Shown piece after piece: positions 53,462 through 61,115 of a stretch of 64,000 nucleotides of DNA (its first letter is position 1; the number at the start of each line of letters is the position of its first letter). The position numbers and the translations under genes are program-made. This DNA comes from Rhodococcoides kyotonense (GTDB lineage Bacteria > Actinomycetota > Actinomycetes > Mycobacteriales > Mycobacteriaceae), in assembly GCF_001645385.1 (NCBI RefSeq), contig NZ_LVHI01000039.1, positions 62,001 to 126,000 on the forward strand. The letters run 5' to 3'. The notes under the pieces are model-generated. The model saw nothing but the letters and a program-made list of their open reading frames with translations. It did not search any database and was not told the origin of the DNA.

Positions 53462-54643
53462 CTAGGCCTGGTGACGAGCGAACAGCGCTCGTGCCGCCAC
53501 GTCGAATTCCTCGAGGCTCATGCGGCTGTCCACGGCGCGCTTCACCAGTTCCGCATGGGTCTCCCCTGCCAATCCGGTGATCGGCTGGTCGAGATCCAGG
53601 TTCGACGGAAATGCGTAGCCCTCGGCGGATGCAGCGATCACGTTGTCGACCTCGCGGTCCCGACCCTGCTCGGTCCAGTCGAGCAAGATCGGGTACAGCG
53701 CGGAACCGATGACCTCACGGTCGACGCTGTCGAGCGCCCGTCCGAACGGGGACGAGACCTGCAGCAGGTTCGCCATGCGATAGATGTCGCTCGACGTGTT
53801 GTGACCGGCGGCATGGAACAGGGCGGGATTGAAGAACACCGCGTCGCCCTCCTCGAGGGGCAGCTGAATGTAGTTGTCCGCGAAGTACTCTCTGAACTCC
53901 GGAAGGTTGAACGCGATGTAGCCCGCTTCGAACTTCTGCGAGTACGGAAGGTACATCGTCGGGCCGCTCTCGATCGGCATGTCGCAGTGCGCCACTGCTC
54001 CCTGCAGCGTCAGGGCCGGTGACAGTCGATGGATGTGTGCCCGGAACTTCGCCGCGGTGTCCGTCGACATGAAGCCTAGGTGGTAGTCGCGATGCGGATT
54101 CTGTGCGGCCCCACCGGGGTTGACGACGTTGATCGCCGACGTGACTTGGTACATCGGACCTAGCCACGCCTCGGACACCAGCGCGAGAAGGTCGTTGGAG
54201 TAGTAACGGGCGAACTGTTCGGGCTCGGCGATCGCGAGCTTCTGCAATGCGGACCAGATGCGGTCGTTCGCACCCGGCTTCGCGAAATGATCTCCGCCCA
54301 CCACACCGCTCTCGTGCTGCCGACGAATGATGTCGCGGAATGTCGAGGTGGTTTCCTCGATCGCGTGTTCCGACGTGAAAGCCTTCTTGAACACCACAAT
54401 TCCGGGCCCGTTCAGCAAAGCGTCCGCGAGCTCGTCCTGAATCTCGGCACGAACAGCCGCATCCGAGGCCTTGTCGGTCAGCGCAGCTGCGTCGTAGATC
54501 AACACGTTCTTCAGTACGTCGAACGCGTGCGGGTAGTCGGCCAACGCCGTTTCCTGCGACACCAGAGCTCGGAATTCGTCGATGTCGCAATCGGACTCGC
54601 GAAGTCGGCCGGTGCGTGGGGTCTGCTGGATGTTGCTGGTCAT
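53462..54643 (-). CDS. PhyH-family Fe(II)/2-oxoglutarate dioxygenase
   Basis: A 393-residue phytanoyl-CoA dioxygenase-like enzyme. The iron triad is visible: His184 and Asp186 in NPHRDYHLG and His281 in AAGHNTSSD, with Arg289 as the likely 2-oxoglutarate-binding residue. ATG 54643 has GAGGAC upstream. The substrate is not known; the conserved set of long helices before the HxD suggests a large substrate. It follows an APC-type amino-acid permease on the same strand after 173 bp. Confidence 0.85.
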   Translation of the reverse strand: MTSNIQQTPRTGRLRESDCDIDEFRALVSQETALADYPHAFDVLKNVLIYDAAALTDKASDAAVRAEIQDELADALLNGPGIVVFKKAFTSEHAIEETTSTFRDIIRRQHESGVVGGDHFAKPGANDRIWSALQKLAIAEPEQFARYYSNDLLALVSEAWLGPMYQVTSAINVVNPGGAAQNPHRDYHLGFMSTDTAAKFRAHIHRLSPALTLQGAVAHCDMPIESGPTMYLPYSQKFEAGYIAFNLPEFREYFADNYIQLPLEEGDAVFFNPALFHAAGHNTSSDIYRMANLLQVSSPFGRALDSVDREVIGSALYPILLDWTEQGRDREVDNVIAASAEGYAFPSNLDLDQPITGLAGETHAELVKRAVDSRMSLEEFDVAARALFARHQA

Positions 54644-54816
54644 GACACCGTCCTCGGCTGTGGAAAGGGTGGAACCGCGCATCACGGTTCCGGTGAAGTG
54701 GTTCAAAGCTTGCCGAACGCGGCAGCACGCGCACAACCCGCAAACCCATCAACTTTCCCTCGAGGATATCGAACGGCGATCGTGTCGGCGCGCGCGGCCG
54801 TGGAACGCGACCGACG

Positions 54817-56289
54817 CTAGCTCTTGTCGGTCGCCATCGTGGCTGCAAGCCGTGCATGTCGACGTCCGTACGCGAAGTAGATGACCAGCCCGAGCGCGAG
54901 CCACACCAAGAACCGAATCCACGTCTCGACCACCAGGTTCAGCATCAGATAGACACAGGCAAGACCGGACAGGATCGGCACGAGCGGAGAGAACGGAACA
55001 CGGAAGGGCCGCTTCAGATCCGGCTTGGTCCGCCGAAGAATCGGCACCGCGAGGGAGACGAGGAGAAACGCGAACAACGCTCCGATGCTGACCATTTCGG
55101 CGAGTTCCTTCAGCGGCACCAGCGCGGCGAGCAACGCGACGGCTACCACGACGCCTGCGGTCAGTCGGGTGGGTGTGCCGAATCGGGGTGAGACCTTGGC
55201 GACCGATTTCGGCAGCAAGCCGTCCCGTCCCATGGCGAACCCGATGCGGCTGATCGTCACCAGTTCGACGAGGATCACCGACGTCAGTCCTGCGACCGCT
55301 GCGATCGACACGAGGGAGCCGGCCCAGCTCGCACCGACCGCGTCGAAAGCTTTGGCAATCGGAGCACTGTCGTCGAGATCGGTGTACTGGACCATTCCCG
55401 TCACGACGAACGCGACGAGCATGTAGAGAACTGTGCAGGCCACCAGCGTGCCGATCAACGCCCGAGGCAGATCGCGTGACGGATGCTTGGATTCCTCACT
55501 GAGATTGGCGACGGCTTCGAAACCGGTGTAGGCGAAGAACACCACTGCTGCGGCAGTGACGACGCCCGCGACGCCGAATGCTGCAGGCGCGATACCCGCC
55601 ACTGCCTGCATGAGCGGTTGGTCGAGGGTCGAGCCGCCTGCCTCCGCCGGGGCCGACTTCGGAACGAAGGGCACGAGGTTGGATTTGCTGATGAAGAAGA
55701 AGCCGGCGACGACGATGAACACCGAGATCGCCACCTTGATTACGACGAGCGTGTTCGTCACGCGCGCAGACTCTTTGACACCGACCGCCGCGACCACTCC
55801 GAGCGCGACGACGATCAGCACAGCGCCCACGTTGACGGGCGCCTCCTCGGTGAACAGACTTGGTGGAAGTCCGAACAGGTCCGCAAGGTACCCCGACCAG
55901 CTGCGGGCGACGACTGCGGCGCCGAGAGCGAACTCCAACACGAGATCCCAGCCGATGATCCATGCGAACAGTTCGCCCAAGGTGGCGTAGGCGTAGGTGT
56001 AGGCGCTCCCGGCCGTCGGAACCGCGGACGCCAGTTCGGCATAACACAGGGCGGCGAGCAAACTGACGACACCAGCGATCGCGAACGACAGCACGACGGC
56101 GGGGCCGGCATTCTCCTTCGCTTGAACTCCGGTCAGCGTGAAGATGCCCGTCCCGATGACGATTCCGACGCCGAAGCCGAAGCCGACGAGATCACGAAGA
56201 CGCAGTTGCTTGCGCAGACTCCCCGGGCCACTGTCGTCATCCACATCGTTCTTGATCTCGTCGACCGTCTTGGTGCGGAATATGTCCAT
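54817..56289 (-). CDS. APC-family amino-acid permease (CAT type)
   Basis: A 490-residue, 12- to 14-segment amino-acid transporter of the cationic-amino-acid (CAT) group. It begins with RDLVGFGFGVGIVIGTGIFTLTGV, and SFAIAGVVSLLAALCYAELASAVPTAGSAYTYAY and FFAYTGFEAVANLSEESKHPSRDLPRA follow, all family hallmarks. A 20-bp inverted repeat lies 14 bp before its ATG. Confidence 0.9.
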   Translation of the reverse strand: MDIFRTKTVDEIKNDVDDDSGPGSLRKQLRLRDLVGFGFGVGIVIGTGIFTLTGVQAKENAGPAVVLSFAIAGVVSLLAALCYAELASAVPTAGSAYTYAYATLGELFAWIIGWDLVLEFALGAAVVARSWSGYLADLFGLPPSLFTEEAPVNVGAVLIVVALGVVAAVGVKESARVTNTLVVIKVAISVFIVVAGFFFISKSNLVPFVPKSAPAEAGGSTLDQPLMQAVAGIAPAAFGVAGVVTAAAVVFFAYTGFEAVANLSEESKHPSRDLPRALIGTLVACTVLYMLVAFVVTGMVQYTDLDDSAPIAKAFDAVGASWAGSLVSIAAVAGLTSVILVELVTISRIGFAMGRDGLLPKSVAKVSPRFGTPTRLTAGVVVAVALLAALVPLKELAEMVSIGALFAFLLVSLAVPILRRTKPDLKRPFRVPFSPLVPILSGLACVYLMLNLVVETWIRFLVWLALGLVIYFAYGRRHARLAATMATDKS

Positions 56290-56302
56290 TCATGTGACGC
56301 TA

Positions 56303-56322
56303 GAACACGAATTGTCGTGTTC
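56303..56322. promoter_or_regulatory. 20-bp inverted repeat at the permease promoter
   Basis: GAACACGA and TCGTGTTC are exact complements separated by ATTG. The element lies 14-33 bp upstream of the permease ATG, where a bound repressor would block transcription or translation. No regulator gene is adjacent. The 124-bp gap contains nothing else certain. Confidence 0.6.
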
Positions 56323-56413
56323 GCCAACCGAACTCGATGTCTATTTTGCGACTTTTCGGGATTACGGACATATCGGGAAATACGCCCGTACCTGTGCGCT
56401 CGTACGGTACCGG

Positions 56414-56869
56414 TCAGGACCCGTCGCCGAGGTAGGCATCCAGTACTGCACGATTCAGCTCAGCCGCGGCGACGACGATGGCGGCCGCCTGAGCGGGGTC
56501 ACACGTGCCATCGGTCGTCACCGCCACCGCTTCGCGTAGTCGCGCGCACATCTCGGTCACCTCGGGGTCGGAGGACTCGTCCACGTCGGCCGGTTCCGAT
56601 TCGTCGACGAGCGAGAGCCGCGGCAACGAAACATCGTCGACGGTCGGAGTGCTCTCACCCTCGCGGTCGGCGGTCTCGTCCGCGGTCTCGGGACGGTAGT
56701 TTCTGGCATTGCCGTTCAGTACCGTCCGCTCCCCTTTCGACAGTGCGACGAAGGTCGCTCGTCCTGCGTCCGGATCGCCGCTCACCCGGAACACCGATGA
56801 CGGCGCTGCCACCTTGCGCACCACCATCCCGTCTTCGACGCCGTTGGGGTTGCGGCGTGTCCACGCCAT
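56414..56869 (-). CDS. Hypothetical protein with strong ribosome site
   Basis: A 151-residue protein with no family I recognise. The ATG at 56869 is preceded by GGAGGTGA. The first 55 residues (MAWTRRNPNGVEDGMVVRKV) are basic and look folded, then comes an acidic, Asp/Glu/Thr/Ser-rich linker, then an Ala-rich helical end (DPAQAAAIVVAAAELNRAVLD). A longer in-frame start adds 65 residues without a signal. Lies between the permease and the DszC-like gene. Confidence 0.6.
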   Translation of the reverse strand: MAWTRRNPNGVEDGMVVRKVAAPSSVFRVSGDPDAGRATFVALSKGERTVLNGNARNYRPETADETADREGESTPTVDDVSLPRLSLVDESEPADVDESSDPEVTEMCARLREAVAVTTDGTCDPAQAAAIVVAAAELNRAVLDAYLGDGS

Positions 56870-56978
56870 ATCGGTCACCTCCGGGTGCGCTCGACGGGAT
56901 TCGGCTCCCGTTTCAGACTTGCACACGACCGATTCGGCGTCGACTGTCGCCATGACGGACCCTGCACCGCCACCGACC

Positions 56979-58172
56979 TCAGACGGACCCGTCGAGGAGC
57001 CACCGACCGGCCCGGTGATACTTCCATCGAGCCGGGTCGTGGGTGCTGTGCGTGCGCACGTCACGCCAGTAGCGGTGGAAGTTCAGCGAGTCCGACGTCG
57101 ACCGGGCGCCGATGAATTCGAACAGCTCACTCGCCGCTCGCTCCGCACTCTCGCTCGCGAAGGCACTGGCTTCGGCCACCGTGACGGCTGCCCGTTCGTA
57201 ATCCTGCTCGGTGCGCATGACGTCGGCATGGTCGAGTCGTCGAGCGGCTTCGTAGAGCAGCTGCTCCGCGGCGTGTACGTGCGTCCCGAGCTTGCCCACT
57301 CGGTACGCGGTCAGCGGGTCGTCGACCGCGCGGTCGACGTGCGCTGTACGCCACGGTCGAGCGACGTCGCGCAGTAGTTCGGCACCCCGGTGCAGGACGC
57401 CGAGCCCTATTCCGACGTCGACGGCGGCATGGATGACGGTTGCGTACGGCGGGAACGTGTTCTTTCGATGATGCCCGTCGAAAGGCCTCAGCGAGAACAG
57501 TTCCGGCACTTCCACCCCGCTCAACCGGACCGTTCCGCTGTGAGTACTGCGCTGCCCCATGGCGTCCCAGTCGTCGACCACGGTCAGTCCCGCTGCGTCG
57601 CGCGGCACGTACGTCAACGAGAATTCGCCGGATTCGGTCGCGGCCTGCACCGGAATCCACTGCGCGGTCAAGGCCCCGGTCGAGTAGTGCTTGACGCCGT
57701 CGAGCACGACCGTTCCGTGACCGGTCTCGGTCAGCGTTGTCGTCGGCAACGACAGCACGGGCCGTGACCCACGTTCGGCTTGCGCGTTTCCGAACCGGTG
57801 TCCTGCAAGGATTTCCGCCGCGAAGTGACGCTTCTGTTCGAGCGTTCCGTCGGAGAACAACGGTTCGATCAGGTGGAAGTGGTTCTGCGGTACCTGACCG
57901 AGCGATCCACTGGCGCGGGACAGAACGACGAACACCCGGACGACGGTTTCGTAGGAGACGCCGGCGCCACCGAACTCGCGAGGCACGCGGATTCCCAGAA
58001 GACCACTCTCGGCAAGAGAGGTCAGTTCCTCGACCGGGACCTCCCGAGAGCGGTCCAATCGATCCGCCGCCGCACGAAAGACGTCGGCCAATTCATGGGC
58101 TGCCGCGAGAGCCTCGTCGGCGTCGCGTAGAACGGCGACCTTTCCGATCGGCAAAGCGGTGTCCGCGGTCAT
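56979..58172 (-). CDS. DszC/SfnB-type flavin monooxygenase (acyl-CoA-dehydrogenase fold)
   Basis: A 397-residue acyl-CoA-dehydrogenase-fold protein. It has LAESGLLGIRVPREFGGAGVSYETVVRVF, GNAQAERGSR and the C-terminal NFHRYWRDVRTHSTHDPARWKYHRAGRWLLDG that marks SfnB/DszC-type proteins rather than true dehydrogenases. Known members oxidise sulfur compounds with reduced flavin supplied by a reductase. The ATG at 58172 has AGGAG six bases upstream. It is divergent from a flavin-monooxygenase operon. Confidence 0.85.
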   Translation of the reverse strand: MTADTALPIGKVAVLRDADEALAAAHELADVFRAAADRLDRSREVPVEELTSLAESGLLGIRVPREFGGAGVSYETVVRVFVVLSRASGSLGQVPQNHFHLIEPLFSDGTLEQKRHFAAEILAGHRFGNAQAERGSRPVLSLPTTTLTETGHGTVVLDGVKHYSTGALTAQWIPVQAATESGEFSLTYVPRDAAGLTVVDDWDAMGQRSTHSGTVRLSGVEVPELFSLRPFDGHHRKNTFPPYATVIHAAVDVGIGLGVLHRGAELLRDVARPWRTAHVDRAVDDPLTAYRVGKLGTHVHAAEQLLYEAARRLDHADVMRTEQDYERAAVTVAEASAFASESAERAASELFEFIGARSTSDSLNFHRYWRDVRTHSTHDPARWKYHRAGRWLLDGSV

Positions 58173-58240
58173 CGATTCTCCTACCATTCTCGGGGAATTA
58201 CCCGCCGCTGCAGCATTGCGAGGGGCGCGGGCAGACTCAA

Positions 58241-58297
58241 TCACCGGACCGAGAAAGCTGTCAACCTGCAATAACGTCTGTTTGTGATATACGTCAC
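58241..58297 (-). CDS. Possible 18-residue leader peptide
   Basis: A GTG at 58297 opens an 18-codon frame ending in a TGA at 58241-58243 (peptide MTYITNRRYCRLTAFSVR), 68 bp upstream of the DszC-like start. It has one Cys codon and many Arg codons, a composition seen in sulfur-gene leader peptides of actinobacteria, and GGGACGG just upstream as a poor ribosome site. Weak support. Confidence 0.25.
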   Translation of the reverse strand: MTYITNRRYCRLTAFSVR

Positions 58298-58357
58298 CAC
58301 CGTCCCGGCATGCGGTCGACAGGAATGCCCTGTGGTCTGGCGAACTTTAAAACCAGC

Positions 58358-58657
58358 GTGAATTTAACTGAGGAATTTCACTCCGACGAAGAAATGCGCA
58401 CGCACGAAAAGTTTGACTTCAATTCGAGCCGGTGTAACTGTTCTGCCCGGAACTGCACAGTCCGAAAAGAAAGTTCTGTCGATGCCAAGACCGCTCGTCT
58501 ACAACGCTTTCCTGCACTTGACACCCAATCACCACAGCCACGGCTACTGGCGGACCCCCGAGGGCCGCGTCCAATACGGATACAAGGATCTGCAGCCGTA
58601 CATCGACGTGGTGAAGACGCTCGAGCGGGGCCGAATCGACGCGCTCTTCATCGCTGA
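58358..58657 (+). CDS. Cysteine-rich upstream reading frame overlapping the monooxygenase
   Basis: A frame starting at GTG 58358 (or in-frame ATG 58394) reads RCNCSARNC, with three Cys codons at 58433-58435, 58439-58441 and 58454-58456, then runs out of frame through the start of the next gene (58482) to a TGA at 58657. TTTAAA at 58346-58351 is at the right distance for a -10 box of a leaderless transcript starting at the GTG. It resembles cysteine-sensing upstream frames known before sulfur genes in mycobacteria. The 309-bp gap 58173-58481 is AT-rich and holds otherwise only the second leader candidate. Confidence 0.5.
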   Translation: MNLTEEFHSDEEMRTHEKFDFNSSRCNCSARNCTVRKESSVDAKTARLQRFPALDTQSPQPRLLADPRGPRPIRIQGSAAVHRRGEDARAGPNRRALHR

Positions 58658-59873
58658 TGTCGTCGGGGTGTACGACCTCGACTTCGGAGACGGCACGACG
58701 ACCATACGCGCAGGCTCGCAGTTCCCGGAGAACGATCCGATCACTATCGTCTCGGCGTTGGGGCATGCTACCGAGCATCTCGGTATCGCTGTGACCAGCA
58801 ACATCATTCAGGACCATCCGTTCTCGTTTGCCCGACGCCTCTCCTCGCTCGACCACTTCACGAACGGTCGCGTCGCGTGGAACATCGTGACGTCGTATCT
58901 CAGCAACGGATTCCGTAACTACGGGTACGACGAGATAGTCGGCCACGACGACCGATACGAGTGGGCACAGGAATACGTCGACGTCACCTACAAGCTCTGG
59001 GAACACTCGTGGGAGGACGACGCAGTTCTCCACAACCACGAGACCGGTGAATTCTTCGACCCCGCCAAGATCCACACCATCGATCACGTCGGCAAGCGCT
59101 ACAAGGTGCAGGGTCCGCACATCGTCGAGCCGTCACCGCAGCGCACACCCGTTCTCTTTCAGGCCGGGAATTCCCCTGCCGGACGTAATTTCGCGGTCAC
59201 CAATGCCGAGGTGACGTTCCTCCCCTCGTACAGTCCCGCCTCAGCGGTGCGTGACGTCGCGATCCTCGACGAGCAGGCGCGCGCGATCGGTCGCGAGCCG
59301 TCGTCTCTCAAGAAAATCGTGATGCTGTCCACCATCATTGGTTCGACGGAAGAGGAAGCGAAACGAAAGCGCGAGTACTTCCGAGAAAACGTCGACTTCG
59401 AAGCACTGCAAGCATTCTGGAGCGGAGGATCCGGCATCGACCTGTCTTCCGTCGATCCGGATACGCCGTTGTCCGAACTTGCCGGCCGGGCCCAACTCGG
59501 CAACCACGTGCAGTCCAACTTCCGCGCCGCGGCAGATTCTCTGGAGGACCCGTCGACGGTGAGTTGGCGCGAGTACCTCGTCGAGAAGTCTCTTCTGCCG
59601 GGCAGATTCGCCGGCACGCCGGAGCAGATCGCCGATCACGTGCAGGATTGGGCCGACTCCGGGATCGACGGTTTCAACGTCGTACCCATCACCACGCTCG
59701 GTTGGTGGGACGAGTGGGTCGACCACGTCGTGCCTGTACTGCAGGACCGCGGCCTAGCTCAGCGCGAATATGCGCCGGGCACGCTGCGTGAAAAGCTGTT
59801 CGGCCGTGGCGACCGCCTCGGTGACGACCACCGTGCCCGCTCTGTCCGCATCGGCAGCCACCAACCCGCATGA
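58482..59873 (+). CDS. NtaA/DszA/SnaA-type flavin-dependent monooxygenase
   Basis: A 463-residue luciferase-like monooxygenase. It begins with the class motif NAFLHLTPNHHSHGYWRTPE, and DALFIADVVGVYD, GRVAWNIVTSYLSNGFRNYG and VLFQAGNSPAGRNFA follow, typical of NtaA, SnaA and DszA, which use FMNH2 from a partner reductase. Known relatives attack nitrilotriacetate or aryl sulfones. The ATG at 58482 has AAAGAAAG upstream. First gene of a long operon with a DszC-like protein and an ABC transporter. Confidence 0.9.
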   Translation: MPRPLVYNAFLHLTPNHHSHGYWRTPEGRVQYGYKDLQPYIDVVKTLERGRIDALFIADVVGVYDLDFGDGTTTIRAGSQFPENDPITIVSALGHATEHLGIAVTSNIIQDHPFSFARRLSSLDHFTNGRVAWNIVTSYLSNGFRNYGYDEIVGHDDRYEWAQEYVDVTYKLWEHSWEDDAVLHNHETGEFFDPAKIHTIDHVGKRYKVQGPHIVEPSPQRTPVLFQAGNSPAGRNFAVTNAEVTFLPSYSPASAVRDVAILDEQARAIGREPSSLKKIVMLSTIIGSTEEEAKRKREYFRENVDFEALQAFWSGGSGIDLSSVDPDTPLSELAGRAQLGNHVQSNFRAAADSLEDPSTVSWREYLVEKSLLPGRFAGTPEQIADHVQDWADSGIDGFNVVPITTLGWWDEWVDHVVPVLQDRGLAQREYAPGTLREKLFGRGDRLGDDHRARSVRIGSHQPA

Positions 59874-59901
59874 TTCATATCCACTTCTCCGGAGCCACTT
59901 C

Positions 59902-61113
59902 ATGACTGCCACGCTCGACCCCATCACGGTGCGAGAACGATTCGCCGATGTCCTAGCCGACATCGCAGCCACCGCCGTCGCGCGCGACCGCGATCGCACA
60001 CTCCCCCACGACCTGGTACGACGGCTCGCCGAACGCGGTTTCGGCGCCCTACGCGTACCGACGGAATTCGGCGGGTCGGGTATCGCGGTTCCCGAACTCG
60101 CCGAGCTGGTACTCGATCTCGGCGCCGCCGACTCCAATGTCGTGCAACTGCTTCGCACGCACTTCATCTTCACCGAGGCGATCATCCACTCGCCTGAATC
60201 CGACGAACGTTCGGAGTGGTTGCGCCGCATCGGACGTGGCGACCTGTTCGGCGGCGCCTACACGGAACAGAATGCGCAGAACCAAACCCACTTCTCGACG
60301 CGCATCGAGTCGAGAACCGGTCGACGCCTGGTCACCGGACGGAAGTTCTACAGCACCGGGTCCCTCTACGCGGACTGGATTCTCACCACTGGAGAGGGAG
60401 ACGACGACACTGTCGAGCAGGCCGTCGTGCCCGCGAAGGCCGACGGCGTCACACTCGTCGACGACTGGCACGGATTCGGTCAGAAGCTGACCGCAAGTGG
60501 CACGACGGTGTTCGACGCGGTCGACGTGACCGACGCTCCCCAGTTGCCCGCCGACCTGGAGCTGGGAAGCTACGGTACGTCCGTCGCGCAGTTCTGGCAC
60601 CTGCTCGCCCTCGCGGGAATCGCCCGCGCGGCGCACGTCGACGTCGTCGAGTACGTCCGCGGTCGGGCCCGCTTCTTCAGCCAGGGTGCCCGGCAGTTGC
60701 CCCGTGAGGACGCGCTGGTGCAGCAGGTCGTCGGTGAGGTCAGCGCGGCACGCCATGTCGCCGAGACGCTGGTACGTCATTCGGCTCGCACGCTCGGCGA
60801 CCACGGCACCGCCTTGCTGGGAGGCAACAACTCGCAGGAGCTGGAGGACGCGACCGAGATCGAGATCTACCGTGCTCAGGTGTCGGTCATCGATACCGTG
60901 TTGAAGGCCGTCACCCGGTTGTTCGACGTCGGCGGCGCATCGGCGCTCAGCGTGGAGAAGGGCTGGGATCGACACTGGCGCAACGCACGAACGCTGGCGA
61001 ACCACAATCCGACGCCGTACCGTCTGGCGAGCATCGGCGACTTCGACCTGAACGGCGCGTCCCCGTTCCGGCAGTGGCTCAGCGGCATCGACCTGCGCAA
61101 CAGGGAGAGCTAG
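59902..61113 (+). CDS. DszC/SfnB-type flavin monooxygenase, second copy
   Basis: A 403-residue acyl-CoA-dehydrogenase-fold protein with FGALRVPTEFGGSGIAVPELAEL, the internal GGAYTEQNAQNQTHFST in place of the FAD-binding GSDLA motif, and the C-terminal HWRNARTLANHNPTPYRLASIGDFDLNG. The HWRNARTLANHNP signature is DszC/SfnB-type. CCGGAG precedes the ATG at 59902. It follows the luciferase-like gene by 28 bp and precedes a transporter gene by two bp; probably part of a two-step desulfurising system. Confidence 0.87.
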   Translation: MTATLDPITVRERFADVLADIAATAVARDRDRTLPHDLVRRLAERGFGALRVPTEFGGSGIAVPELAELVLDLGAADSNVVQLLRTHFIFTEAIIHSPESDERSEWLRRIGRGDLFGGAYTEQNAQNQTHFSTRIESRTGRRLVTGRKFYSTGSLYADWILTTGEGDDDTVEQAVVPAKADGVTLVDDWHGFGQKLTASGTTVFDAVDVTDAPQLPADLELGSYGTSVAQFWHLLALAGIARAAHVDVVEYVRGRARFFSQGARQLPREDALVQQVVGEVSAARHVAETLVRHSARTLGDHGTALLGGNNSQELEDATEIEIYRAQVSVIDTVLKAVTRLFDVGGASALSVEKGWDRHWRNARTLANHNPTPYRLASIGDFDLNGASPFRQWLSGIDLRNRES

Positions 61114-61115
61114 CC

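Noticed and set aside
58173-58481. A SAM-type riboswitch in the AT-rich gap before the sulfur operon
   Set aside because: I looked for the conserved stems and found only short repeats such as ACAGG/CCTGT; nothing matches a known SAM class. The Cys-rich frame explains the region better.
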